A DNA stretch of 26,425 nt from Sporisorium sorghi. Taxonomy: Eukaryota; Basidiomycota; Ustilaginomycetes; Ustilaginales; Ustilaginaceae. The notes under the pieces were generated by a model. That model had not been told where the DNA came from. It did not search any database and saw nothing but the letters and a program-made list of their open reading frames with translations. Made by a program: the position numbers and the translations under genes. The stretch lies in the NCBI GenBank assembly GCA_023212695.1, contig JALCCG010000288.1:1-26425 (forward strand), given 5' to 3'. Shown here piece by piece: positions 1-8,495 of the stretch. Position 1 is the stretch's first letter, and the number at the start of each line of letters is the position of its first letter.

Positions 1-17
1 AAAAAAAAAAAAAAGAA

Positions 18-77
<60 letters not shown>
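1..77. repeat. Poly-A tract at window start
   Basis: The first 77 bases are almost pure A, interrupted only by a GAAC at 15-18, which leaves an uninterrupted run of 59 A from 19 to 77. It may be a genuine genomic homopolymer at which assembly stopped, or a read-end artefact. No gene can be tied to it. Confidence 0.9.
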
Positions 78-79
<2 letters not shown>

Positions 80-1555
80 TTTTCGAGTTGGTTTTGAATT
101 TTATTTTCCCTTCCTCACGTCAAAAAAGGTTTCACACGTTTGGAATGCGCCAGCAGCAGCAGCGTCTCTGGCCTTTCGAAAACAGCGCTGCGAGGACCCG
201 CAAGGAGAATTGCTCGAGAAATTCGGCAAGTGTACGTCGCTAAACAGCCACGTCCAGTTAGGCAACCGAATATCGTCCGTCTACGTACAAGCATCTTCTG
301 CCCCAGCGTCGGGGCCGAGTCTCAGCTGCTTGCTCGAACATGTGCAGCTCGGCAACCTCGGTGGCTCATTATGTTGATTCAAGTTGAGCCCAAGACGGAC
401 CCTATGTCAGCGTCGTTCCTGCGCCTGCAGACGCCTTTGGCGTTGTCTGCGCTCGAGTGAATTTGCAATGCTTCCGTGCGGACGTCGCAAGGCGGAGGTG
501 TTGCACGTATCGATGATTGACCAATCTCCCACGTCTTCATCGGATACACCTCTCGATGATTCGCTGTAGCGTCAAGTGCTCAAAGCCAAAAAGGACGCGC
601 TGGCGTGAGAAATCCTGCGACGCACGCACGCATGACGACGAAATCGTCGATCGAGCATCGCGCATTACTGCAACTGATAGCATGCACATTTCCGGCTTGA
701 CGCTTGTCGGACGCACATGAGATTCGAGACCGCTGCGAGTCGAATCGGGCGGTCTTGCATAGGCCGGCATGCGGCTTTATCGCTCTGGTTGCACACCTTC
801 TCCATGGACATGTCCTGCCCATGCAAATCGCCGTTACTGGACACACGACCCTGACCATCCAGACGACATCGCAGCGGCGATTTTGTGCATCATTCGGCGT
901 AAATCATACAGTAACGGATAAATTGCGTGCGTATCAGCAGGTCCAGACTCACCGTCAGCCATCTGCTTCCGAAGGAAGCGCCATTGATGCTGCATTTCCG
1001 CCAACGATCCCCCCACGCAATGCAACGGGAAACCTTAGCATAGGAAGCTTTTTGACGGATGTCTTGCCCTTCCGAACAGATCCAGGTCCCCTGAAGAGCG
1101 ACGTTGACCGTGCTCGACACCCAGAACGATCCTCATCCTGGTCGCCACCGCCTTGCCCCCCCCCCCCCCGCATGAAATTCGATCGCACACACAATTTCTC
1201 TTAGTCGTCCGATGTCAAACGTTTGCATCGTCCAATGGCAACAGCGCGGGCGGCTACGTTGCCACCCTACTGTCGAGCTGGGCTGCTAAAAAATAGCGAG
1301 AACGATGATCCGTCCAACGGGGAATGCCTTGCCTCTTTCCCACACAAGCTCACGGTGACATTGCTTTCGATGACATGGGGCGCTCGATGTGTCACTGAAT
1401 AGCAGATTTGTGTTGCTTTCGATGGCGTCACTCATTCTTGCGTTGATCGCAATGTATTTGTCCGATGCCGCGGCCCATTGTGTCGTCTTGACACTCTATT
1501 ACTATGCAACGCGCGAATCTCCCTCAATCATGACTTCGAAGACAAAATGTTGATT
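78..1555. other. Intergenic stretch with no recognisable gene
   Basis: This 1.5 kb lies between the poly-A edge and the 3' end of the F-box gene. Several open frames of 60-166 codons exist on both strands, but they overlap each other, mostly lack good ATG starts and have no recognisable domain. The longest, at 704-1204 on the plus strand, begins with TTG and ends in a proline run produced by a C14 tract. I see no tRNA or rRNA. It probably holds the F-box gene 3' UTR and flanking regulatory DNA, but an unrecognised small or spliced gene cannot be excluded. Confidence 0.5.
1156..1169. repeat. C14 homopolymer
   Basis: Uninterrupted run of 14 C in noncoding DNA. It is the shortest of a set that also includes C12 at 8484-8495 and C39 at the window end. 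Confidence 0.9.
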
Positions 1556-2686
1556 CTAAAACAAGATCCGTCCCTTACAATGGTTGCACGATACAATGCT
1601 GCGCTCGAACATCTCTTCGTTCTGATTGCCATCCTCGACCTCTCGGCCCTGTAGGATGACGTGGAGCTTCCGGTGGAGTTGGCCGCTGCAGCCGTCGTTG
1701 GCTTCTAGGCCTTGATCATGGGCCTCTGCAGGGTTGCTGCTGACCTCTTCTGATTGTTCCTGATCAGGCCGCGTCTCGGCGGACGACAAGTCGATGCAGT
1801 AACCTTGGTATCCCATCTGCAGCCCCTCTCCGTGCAGGTATGGCTGTTCGGGGCGGCGCGGGCGCCGCTTTCCCACCTGTACGATGATTTGAGTCGGCGT
1901 GCAGTGCCGAAACACCAGACTTTGCAGCCCCACCGCCGTATCGTGTGCGTGTGTCGACCCAGTGCGGCCCAGCCACTGCGGCGCCGTCTCGTAGCCAAAC
2001 TGCGCATTCCACTCTCGACCTGCTCCACCCGGCACCCTGACGGCGGCCAGCCGATCATCTGCAGCCGCCTGCTCCCATATCCGCGAGTCCGCTCGGTCCG
2101 TCTTGACAACGGTGCAGATTTCGGCGAGCAGCGGCTGCGTGCGCAGCTGCTGGACCAAAAACGCGCCCGCGATGCCGTGCCAGCCGGTGAGATGCAGGCA
2201 GCGGATCTGGTTGACACTCGCTCTCTTTACTCCAAGACCCTTCGATTGCGATTGCGGACGAAGCTCGCCTTGGGAGAATCGACCTGCGAGGAACGCCAGC
2301 ACGGACTGCAGCAGGTGCAGGTCGATGAGGCTCTCGTCGCGCGTCAGCTGGTTCACCGTTTCGGAGAGCGCTTCTTCGCCCTTCAGCTTCCCATCTGAGA
2401 TGGAAGATGTTCTGATCACGCAGGACGCAGGCGTGAGCCCGATTCGGTCGATCTGACGCGCTGCCTCCCTCCATTCGGACAGATTGAGGCGATGCGCAGG
2501 CTCGAGGAAAAGCAGCTCCCGATCGAATTGGGCGAATGTGTTGCGTAAGGCGCGGCTCGTCGCTGTGCTGAAGACAATCAGGCTGGATAGGTCGAGGTAG
2601 CGCGAGAGGTAGAAGAGGAGCTCGGATGGCAGTGCTTCGATGCTTGCGATAGCAGGGCGGATCGGCAGCGGCGGCCCTTGCGGCAT
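1556..2686 (-). CDS. F-box domain protein, substrate unknown
   Basis: Predicted protein of 376 residues. An F-box-like segment lies at about residues 16-52, opening IEALPSELLFYLSRYLDL, the usual LPxEL...L..LDL pattern that binds Skp1 in SCF ubiquitin ligases. No WD40, leucine-rich or Kelch repeats are obvious after it, so the substrate cannot be named. The start chosen is the first ATG in frame (2684-2686, purine at -3). The frame stays open for another 70 codons upstream, but these contain no ATG; an upstream exon carrying the true start is possible. The C-terminal 60 residues are polar and unrecognised. The stop is TAG at 1556-1558. The F-box assignment is moderately firm; SCF membership is inferred from the family. 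Confidence 0.7.
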   Translation of the reverse strand: MPQGPPLPIRPAIASIEALPSELLFYLSRYLDLSSLIVFSTATSRALRNTFAQFDRELLFLEPAHRLNLSEWREAARQIDRIGLTPASCVIRTSSISDGKLKGEEALSETVNQLTRDESLIDLHLLQSVLAFLAGRFSQGELRPQSQSKGLGVKRASVNQIRCLHLTGWHGIAGAFLVQQLRTQPLLAEICTVVKTDRADSRIWEQAAADDRLAAVRVPGGAGREWNAQFGYETAPQWLGRTGSTHAHDTAVGLQSLVFRHCTPTQIIVQVGKRRPRRPEQPYLHGEGLQMGYQGYCIDLSSAETRPDQEQSEEVSSNPAEAHDQGLEANDGCSGQLHRKLHVILQGREVEDGNQNEEMFERSIVSCNHCKGRILF

Positions 2687-2965
2687 TTCGAAGACGTGCC
2701 TTGCGGTGGTAGTGCCGGAGATATCCCTCGACCGCGACGTTGAGGAGATGCAGTCGAGTAGTTTACGATCAGCACAGCTTCGCCGCTTTATGTAACACTG
2801 CAACGGCAGCAACAGCTGCGTGGCCAAGGAGTGCGCTGTGGGTCCAGCCTTTGCCCCATTGATTTGTTCGTCACAGGCCGTGCGGTGCTCGCGCAACGGT
2901 CGGCTGCAATTGAACAGCCTTCTGCCTTGTTCCTATCTTGATAGCATCCATGCAGCTTTCCAGTC

Positions 2966-3000
<35 letters not shown>

Positions 3001-3468
3001 TGAATGGTAGTGGTGGTGGATGGATTGAGAGACAGCCGCTTGAGTTGGCAAGAAATGTGGAGGAATCGAGCTCGAAATTGCCCGTGTTCCGGGAAAGCGT
3101 CAACGCCAGCCACGCCAGGGCCTAGAAGGGCTTCTTGACAGAATGGCTGTCGTCCATCTGGCGTCCTTGATGTTGTCGATGCTGTGCATGGCAGTCGTAC
3201 GTCCGTACGGAACATTCAATGGCGACACTTGCTCACCGCCAGTCGGCAGAGAGTTCGACAAACCCAGTGATCATCCTGCGCGGTCTGTTCTTGCTTGCCG
3301 TCGCTGATCGACTGCTTCTTGACACTAACACTTGGCAAGCGGTAAAGTGTTTGAGAACGAAAGCGTATCGACTTTGGATGTGTGGATAGTACAAAGCGAA
3401 AAAAAAGCACCTAGAGAACAGAACAGATCGAGTCAAGTATGCAAATATGCAAGGGCTGAAAGTGCCCT
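2687..3468. other. Intergenic region between F-box gene and MRT4
   Basis: This 782-bp spacer is presumably the promoter and leader of the F-box gene plus the MRT4 3' UTR, as both are transcribed leftwards. It contains an (AG)14 microsatellite and no recognisable gene. Immediately downstream of the MRT4 stop, the arms AAGGGC (3451-3456) and GCCCTT (3464-3469) could form a small hairpin, of unknown significance. Confidence 0.5.
2969..2996. repeat. (AG)14 dinucleotide microsatellite
   Basis: Perfect 28-base AG repeat, read as (CT)14 on the sense strand of the F-box gene, about 280 bp upstream of its ATG. CT-rich blocks are common in fungal promoters and leaders, so it may lie in the core promoter; this is inference. 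Confidence 0.9.
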
Positions 3469-4401
3469 TCAGAGGCCCTCGGGCATCATCATGTCCTTTG
3501 TCACAGCGTCCTCAGCGTCCTGCCCGTCATCATCCTCGTCATCCTCGTCCTCCATGTCCTCATCGTCGTCCTCTTCTTCGTCGTCCTTGCTAGCCTTGGT
3601 GGCAGCGCCATTGCTCTTGCGATCCCTCGACCAACCATTGTCGCTCGGAGCACGCAGCTTGCCCGCCTGGTTGCCGACGAGCTCCTGGTCGTGTTCGCTC
3701 AGCTCGATAATGTGTACGCCGCGCTCTGCCTTGCCCTCCTCGGCATCCGCAGCGCTCCAGTAGGCGAGCGGGATGAGGCGGAAAGCGGCCATGTGGACGA
3801 GGATGTGTTTGAGGATCTGCGCCTGATTCGCCGTAAGCGTCTGGCCTTGCTTGCATACCGTGTAGTTCTGGAGCAGCGTGGGGATGCCGCGTCTCAACTC
3901 GGTGGGCATACCGAGCTGGCGCAGCTGCGGCTCGACGGGGTGCGGCAGCGTGTCTGGTGGGTTGGAGCGCGCCATGACAGGTCCTTCGGGCAGCTCAATC
4001 GTCTCGGTCGCCTTGGATCCACCGCGTGCAAAATCGACGCGCTGGTAGTCTTTGAACCAGTCAATCACCTCTGCAGGGGGCGACTCGGTGAACAGCAGAC
4101 CCACATCGCCCGACAAGCGCTGGCTGATGCCGCTGATCCCCGTCCTCACCTCCTCCTCCTCCGTCATGCCCAAAGCCAAGGCCAACACTTTCAGCTTGCC
4201 GAAGAAGATCTTGCTGCCCTTCCAAAGATCGCGCACTTCTTTGAGGTAGTTGTTGCGCATCGAGTGGTGACCGAGGATCCAGACGTAAGGGTATTCCTGC
4301 GCTGCATCGCGCACCTTGTCGATGAGGTTCGCCTTGTCCTCCTTGGTCTTTTTGTCGGTGCGGGTGAGCGACACCACCTTGGCTCGCTTAGCTCGAGGCA
4401 T
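3469..4401 (-). CDS. MRT4: Ribosome assembly factor MRT4 (P0-like, L10P family)
   Basis: Predicted protein of 310 residues. The N-terminus MPRAKRAKVVSLTRTDKK, followed by YVWILGHHSMRNNYLKEVR and GSKIFFGKLKVLALALG, matches the Mrt4 paralogue of stalk protein P0. In the known pathway Mrt4 binds the rRNA stalk site on pre-60S particles in the nucleolus and is later exchanged for P0 with the help of Yvh1. The GLLFTESP segment and the SKATETIELPEGPV stretch are also typical. The start is the ATG at 4399-4401; the open frame extends 36 codons further but the family N-terminus begins exactly at MPRAKR. Yeast and human proteins are about 240 residues, so this one is longer, mainly through an acidic C-terminal tail (residues about 273-298, nearly all D and E). 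It is divergent from LIA1 across a 450-bp promoter region. Confidence 0.95.
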   Translation of the reverse strand: MPRAKRAKVVSLTRTDKKTKEDKANLIDKVRDAAQEYPYVWILGHHSMRNNYLKEVRDLWKGSKIFFGKLKVLALALGMTEEEEVRTGISGISQRLSGDVGLLFTESPPAEVIDWFKDYQRVDFARGGSKATETIELPEGPVMARSNPPDTLPHPVEPQLRQLGMPTELRRGIPTLLQNYTVCKQGQTLTANQAQILKHILVHMAAFRLIPLAYWSAADAEEGKAERGVHIIELSEHDQELVGNQAGKLRAPSDNGWSRDRKSNGAATKASKDDEEEDDDEDMEDEDDEDDDGQDAEDAVTKDMMMPEGL

Positions 4402-4569
4402 GATGTGTGTATGTGGGTATGATCGCCTTTCCTTTTCGTTGTGGGTGCTGGTTGAGAGAGAGAGAGGGAAGAAGCTAAAGGGTGGTCGACGTTGCTGTAC
4501 GGATGACAAGGTGGAGAAGAAGAAGTGCTTCTCCTGAAACCCTTGACAAAATTTCCAATGCAGCGCAAG

Positions 4570-4589
4570 AAAAAAAAAAAAAAAAAAAA
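4570..4589. repeat. A20 homopolymer
   Basis: Twenty consecutive A. It is followed 23 bases later by T24, so the two could pair as an A:T hairpin in single-stranded DNA or in a transcript. Confidence 0.9.
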
Positions 4590-4612
4590 GGCGAATTTCT
4601 TCTTGACGACCC

Positions 4613-4636
4613 TTTTTTTTTTTTTTTTTTTTTTTT
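4613..4636. repeat. T24 homopolymer
   Basis: Twenty-four consecutive T in the MRT4/LIA1 promoter region, the complement of the A20 tract just upstream. Length in the assembly may be inexact, as sequencing of such runs is error-prone. Confidence 0.9.
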
Positions 4637-4697
4637 CATTCTGCCTGTTGGAAGCTTTGACTATTGCTTACGTAATCAAGCTTCTGCAAGTTTTGGA

Positions 4698-4723
4698 TTT
4701 TTTTTTTTTTTTTTTTTTTTTTT
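4698..4723. repeat. T26 homopolymer
   Basis: Twenty-six consecutive T followed by five C, 128 bp before the LIA1 start codon. It may be promoter DNA or part of the LIA1 leader, depending on the unknown transcription start. Confidence 0.9.
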
Positions 4724-4851
4724 CCCCCAAGTTTTAAGGTTTTGCTGCAATTCGCACAAGAGCTGCATGCTGGCTTTGAAGCACGGCCTCGAGCCTACCT
4801 TTCCTTCTCGACTCATCACAACCAGCTATCACTCATCGACAATCTGCCATC

Positions 4852-5967
4852 ATGACAGCTGCCGTAGCATCAACGTCTAACATGGACTCGCTCGAAAAGA
4901 GCCTCTGCGACTTCACCGGCTCCACCCCTCTCGACCAGCGATTCCGCTCGCTCTTCACCATCAAGGGTCTCGCAGCCACCTCGGATCAACACATGCAGCG
5001 TGCCATTTCGATCATCTCGGATGCATTCTCGGACGACTCGGCGCTGCTCAAGCACGAGCTCGCCTACGTCCTTGGGCAGCTGGAGGACGTGCGTGCGCTG
5101 CCGACGCTCAAGCGCGTGCTCGAGGATCTGGCGCAGGATGCGATGGTGCGCCACGAGGCTGCCGAGGCGATGGGTGCGATTTCGGACCCCAGCGTTCTGC
5201 CCGTGTTGGAGGAGTACCGGCACGACGCAGACGTGAGCGTGCGCGAGACGTGCGAGCTGGCCATCTCCAAGATCACCTTCGACAACTCGGCCGAGGGCCG
5301 GGCGCTCAAGCAGGCCAAGGCGGACGCAAAAGCCGCCGAGGAGCAGAGTGGGCTCGGCGGCGTCGAGTCGGCGTTCAAACCCATCGATCCCGCACCCGCC
5401 ATGACGCCCGCCGCGAGCAAAGAGGCCGCCAAGTCGCAAGCCGCGGGTGTGCAGTACGACGCAACGCAGGTACCGCTGTTCCGCGCCACGCTGCTCGACA
5501 CCCAGCTCGGCCTGTTCGAGCGCTACCGCGCCATGTTTGCCCTGCGCAACGTCGCACACGCCGGCGGCGACGGCGCGGTCCAGGCGGTGCTCGCTCTTGC
5601 AGAGGGTCTGAAAGACGGCTCCGCGCTGTTCAGGCACGAGATCTGCTTTGTCTTTGGCGAACTCTGCCACCCCGCCAGCATCCCAAGCATGCTCCACGTG
5701 CTCAACGACTCGACCGAACACGAAATGGTTCGCCACGAAGCCGCTGAGGCCCTGGGAGGTATTGTCGAGGAGGCTGAAGAAAACGAGCGAGACGCAGGAA
5801 AGGGCGACTACGCCAAGGTGCTGGAGACGCTGAAGAGGTGGGCGCACGACATGGACGCCCCTCGTGTCGTGAGGGAAAGCTGCGTGGTCGCCTTGGACGA
5901 GTTGGCGTACAACAACGATCCGACCCAGTTCCATCGTATTGAAGCCCCTGCCGCCGTCGCTGCTTGA
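4852..5967 (+). CDS. LIA1: Deoxyhypusine hydroxylase (DOHH)
   Basis: Predicted protein of 371 residues. DOHH is a HEAT-repeat di-iron monooxygenase that hydroxylates deoxyhypusine on eIF5A, completing hypusine formation in the cytoplasm. The four His-Glu iron-ligand pairs of the family are all present: H68-E69 (LKHELAYVLGQ), H101-E102 (VRHEAAEAMG), H262-E263 (FRHEICFVFGE) and H295-E296 (VRHEAAEALGG). The two halves each carry two pairs, as expected, joined by an Ala/Lys-rich linker at about residues 148-208 that contains the conserved IDPAPA segment. Yeast Lia1 is about 325 residues; the extra length is in the linker and before the last repeat. The start ATG at 4852 is in good context, but a second in-frame ATG (Met11, at 4882) is also plausible. 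The gene converges with GID8, with 271 bp between the stops. Confidence 0.97.
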   Translation: MTAAVASTSNMDSLEKSLCDFTGSTPLDQRFRSLFTIKGLAATSDQHMQRAISIISDAFSDDSALLKHELAYVLGQLEDVRALPTLKRVLEDLAQDAMVRHEAAEAMGAISDPSVLPVLEEYRHDADVSVRETCELAISKITFDNSAEGRALKQAKADAKAAEEQSGLGGVESAFKPIDPAPAMTPAASKEAAKSQAAGVQYDATQVPLFRATLLDTQLGLFERYRAMFALRNVAHAGGDGAVQAVLALAEGLKDGSALFRHEICFVFGELCHPASIPSMLHVLNDSTEHEMVRHEAAEALGGIVEEAEENERDAGKGDYAKVLETLKRWAHDMDAPRVVRESCVVALDELAYNNDPTQFHRIEAPAAVAA

Positions 5968-6238
5968 AAAGGCTGCACTCTGAAACGTTCGCACTAATCC
6001 CAGCATGTCTCTCGCATCTCTCCTTCTCTGTACACTACTCAGCACTTGGCCTGAATTGCAATGTTTCACACGTTTCTTGCATCGCAGAAAGAGGTTGACA
6101 GAGTAGAGGAGATTGCTTGCGACAAAACAGAGATACAAATACAGTGCGACAGGTAGCGAAGGATAGAGAGCAAGACAACTGCGAGCAAGGAAAGGGGTAT
6201 CCGAGAGGAAATATTGAGATCTTTTCGCGAGGGCTAGT

Positions 6239-7543
6239 TCAAAGAGCGAGCGCAGCTTCGGCATCACCATTGCGAGTCGCGGGACTAGCAGCAATACCAA
6301 GAGCACCCTCGAGATCAAGATGCGGGAACTCCCACTTGCCTGGACCCGTAGGACCCATGAGCTCCTCGCTGTAGCTGAGCATCTTGATCAGCTGAGGCAA
6401 CTTAGGCTCTCGGCCTTGACTCTGCGACGCGAGGATGGCAGCGTTGAGCTCGCCCGCCGTCTTGAGTCGTTGGCTGGGCGAGAGCAGCTCGGCAACGTGC
6501 GGAGGGGCAGCCAGCGGTCCAGTGGCAGCGACTCCTGCCGCTTTGGGCACGTCAAACGCCAGCAGCGCCATGGTACGCTCGAGCTCCGGCAGCAGATCCG
6601 GGTGCTCTTCGCCGCGTGGTGCGAGTTCTTCGGCAGCAAAGGCCAGCGCTTCGTTGACGAGACCGGCTCGGATGAGCTCGATGAGGCGCTGTTGCTGGAG
6701 ATGGAAGAAGAGCAGCGGGTTGTTGTCCAGAATCTAGTCCAAAGAAGCAGCAGATCGACCGAAAGAGGTAGAGATTGTCAGCAATCCTGTCTGACTTTTT
6801 CGAAAGCAGCGACCTCGTTCGAGTGACAGCAGTCTCTGCAACAACGGCGAGTCAGAAGTTGTAAAAAAATTGGTGTAAAAAGTTATCCGCACATAGACTC
6901 CCACTGGAGCCCGTTGCTAAGCGTGGTGCATGAAAAAGATTGTCATCATTCGGAGCAGATGCCGTGAGACTCTTGTTGCTGAAGGTCGTTTGCCGTCGTT
7001 GCGACCATTGTTGCTGCTGCTGTCATCTGGGAGAATGCACAAGGAAACGTACCTCTGGATCAAGCTCGTTGACGCGGCCGATGGCATCGTCAATGTCTCC
7101 GCGTTGGATGGCGCCTCGAATGATCATGCGGTTGAGGATGCTGTCCGAGTCGACAAAGGGCTTGAGGCCGCTCTCTCTGCTGAAACAGTCGGCTGCGTCT
7201 TTGTAGCCTTCGATGACAAGGTAGTCCATCACGAGACGGTTGAGATCACTGTTTGCAAGCACAATGGTGTGATAGAGGGACATTTTGGTCAGCTCTGCGA
7301 TGCTCGACAACGTCCTTGCCTACTCTAGGAACAGCAGCAGATCCAAACGACGCCAGCCTGCACTTGATTGAGCACGTTGCAGCTCGCTCGATGGGTCAGT
7401 GGGCATAAGTAAAATGGTTTTCCTCATCAGATGTAGGAGAGATTCCCACTTTGCGTCAAGTCTCATCATGAAAAGTCGAGCGAGCGGGCGAGAGGTGCGG
7501 GTGCAGTGAAGCTGCGGCTTTGCAGTTGGCGGCTCTGGTCTGG

Positions 7544-7575
<32 letters not shown>

Positions 7576-7657
7576 AAAGTGCAACTTACTCTTTGGCGAC
7601 ATTGATCGACGAGAGCTGACGTTCCCACTCGGACTTCTTGAGCGGCGTTCTCGACAT
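6239..7657 (-). CDS. GID8: GID/CTLH E3 ubiquitin ligase subunit GID8 (three exons)
   Basis: I assemble three exons on the minus strand: 7657-7590, 7248-7053 and 6733-6239, totalling 759 nt and 252 residues with frame kept throughout. Exon 1 encodes MSRTPLKKSEWERQLSSINV, like the KDEWMEKLNNLHV start of human GID8/TWA1. Exon 2 carries the LisH motif (DLNRLVMDYLVIEGYKDAAD, residues 24-43) and the start of the CTLH domain. Exon 3 carries the rest of CTLH (FFHLQQQRLIELIR) and the CRA region (PELERTMALLAFD). GID8 is a scaffold subunit of the complex which, in yeast, ubiquitinates gluconeogenic enzymes when glucose returns. Splice sites are GTAAGT...AACAG and GTACGT...CTAG. The protein is slightly longer than human GID8 (about 228 residues). 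It is divergent from MPE1. Confidence 0.93.
6734..7052 (-). other. GID8 intron 2
   Basis: This 319-nt intron has donor GTACGT after the Asp-Pro-Glu codons (phase 0) and acceptor CTAG before Ile-Leu-Asp. A CTGAC branch-point-like motif lies about 50 nt before the acceptor, followed by a pyrimidine-rich stretch. Removing it joins residues 88 and 89 in the middle of the CTLH domain in exact agreement with the family alignment. Confidence 0.88.
7249..7589 (-). other. GID8 intron 1
   Basis: This 341-nt intron has donor GTAAGT after AAAGA and acceptor AACAG before TGATCTC; the split codon becomes Asp23, giving VAKDDLNRLVMDYL, which aligns with the human VQRADMNRLIMNYL. A CTGAC motif lies about 45 nt before the acceptor. 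The intron carries a (CAG)10 repeat close behind the donor. Confidence 0.9.
7546..7575. repeat. (CTG)10 trinucleotide repeat in GID8 intron 1
   Basis: Ten perfect CTG units on the plus strand, that is (CAG)10 in the GID8 transcript, starting 14 nt after the donor GT. Such tracts are length-variable, and each unit contains an AG dinucleotide. Confidence 0.9.
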
Positions 7658-8023
7658 GGTCGCGACGTTGCTTTGAGTGCTGAGAGCAGTTACGGTACCA
7701 GCCCGCTTGCAGGGTATTTGTCGAGTGGGCGACTGCGACCGCCGTTGACGATTGAGGTCTACGGACAAAGAGGGTCCGGCCCGATCGGAGGGGGCGTCGA
7801 GGGCCGGCTGGTCCAGGTCGTGGTTGCGGGAAAGAAAGGAGCAAGCTGTCTTGCTTTCGTGTTGGATTTGCCCTCGACGAGCGAGAGAGAAAATTTTGGC
7901 CTCGGTCGAATGAATGAAGGCTTGACCGTGATGAGAGTGTGATGGATTCAAAAGATCAATCCCAGAATGTGATGCGCAGGTGTGATTGGTCCGTGACTGC
8001 GCTCAGCTGTGCATTTTGCATAT

Positions 8024-8054
8024 TTTTGCGCTGCAAAACAGCAGAAATTTCTGC
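8024..8054. promoter_or_regulatory. Adjacent inverted repeats in the GID8/MPE1 spacer
   Basis: TTTTGC-GCT-GCAAAA (8024-8038) is followed two bases later by the perfect 14-bp palindrome GCAGAAATTTCTGC (8041-8054). The second contains GAAnnTTC, the two-unit core of a heat shock element, though a third unit is missing. Dimeric transcription factor sites are plausible; this is inference only. Confidence 0.4.
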
Positions 8055-8483
8055 TCAAGGCGCTGGGTGCAGAGAATCGCTCGATTCGGCCGTAAGACAG
8101 AGTCGATCACAGCCAAATCTGGCTGAGCCGCATCAAAGCGCACGATGGATTTAGCAACTTGTTCAGATCCATTCACACCTTTCTTCGCAACCACCACCAT
8201 CTTCATTCCCCTTCGAACACCCTTGCTGCTTTGGCTGCAGATCCTCCATTCACAATCTCGACGCCAAAAGACGAGGTTTTCGACATTCGGTCGTTGCACA
8301 CGACACACGGTTGGACTCCCTCAAGAGGCTGACGACCTGCACAGTGAATCGATCACCCCATCCGCCCTCTTCCCCTTGCTCTGTTCTCCCTTCTGTCCTC
8401 GCTGCTTCGCATAGCAGCTCTGTAGTTTCTCCCCTTTTGCGCCCAAGAGTTGATGCTGGTGAATGATCAATTCTTTTAGTCTG

Positions 8484-8495
8484 CCCCCCCCCCCC
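8484..8495. repeat. C12 homopolymer
   Basis: Run of twelve C in the MPE1 upstream region, within a generally pyrimidine-rich stretch. Confidence 0.9.

Larger units (their letters stand above)
4402..4851. promoter_or_regulatory. Divergent promoter region, MRT4/LIA1
   Basis: This 450-bp spacer must hold both promoters, because the two genes point away from each other. It contains A20 (4570-4589), T24 (4613-4636) and T26 (4698-4723). Long poly(dA:dT) tracts are known in fungi to exclude nucleosomes, so a shared open promoter is a reasonable inference. A CT/AG-rich block at about 4453-4467 sits in the MRT4 leader. No certain TATA box is visible and start sites cannot be fixed from sequence. Confidence 0.6.

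Noticed and set aside
704..1204. 166-codon open frame in the left intergenic region
   Set aside because: It starts at TTG, has no recognisable similarity, and ends in a proline run created by a C14 tract, so I do not call a gene.
6041..6241. Stop-codon readthrough extension of GID8 (66 open codons after TGA)
   Set aside because: The stop context is TGA-ACT, not the readthrough-prone TGA-CTA, and the extension is Cys/Ser/Leu-rich with no targeting signal.
4870..6318. 482-codon open frame on the minus strand across LIA1
   Set aside because: It is fully antisense to the convincing DOHH gene, has no domain, and is explained by GC-biased codon use leaving an open antisense frame. It also runs into the GID8 3' end in a different frame.
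6852..6949. Possible C/D box snoRNA in GID8 intron 2
   Set aside because: On the minus strand an ATGATGA C-box-like motif (6943-6949) and CTGA D-box-like motif (6852-6855) are 98 nt apart end to end, but no terminal stem and no clear C'/D' boxes are visible.
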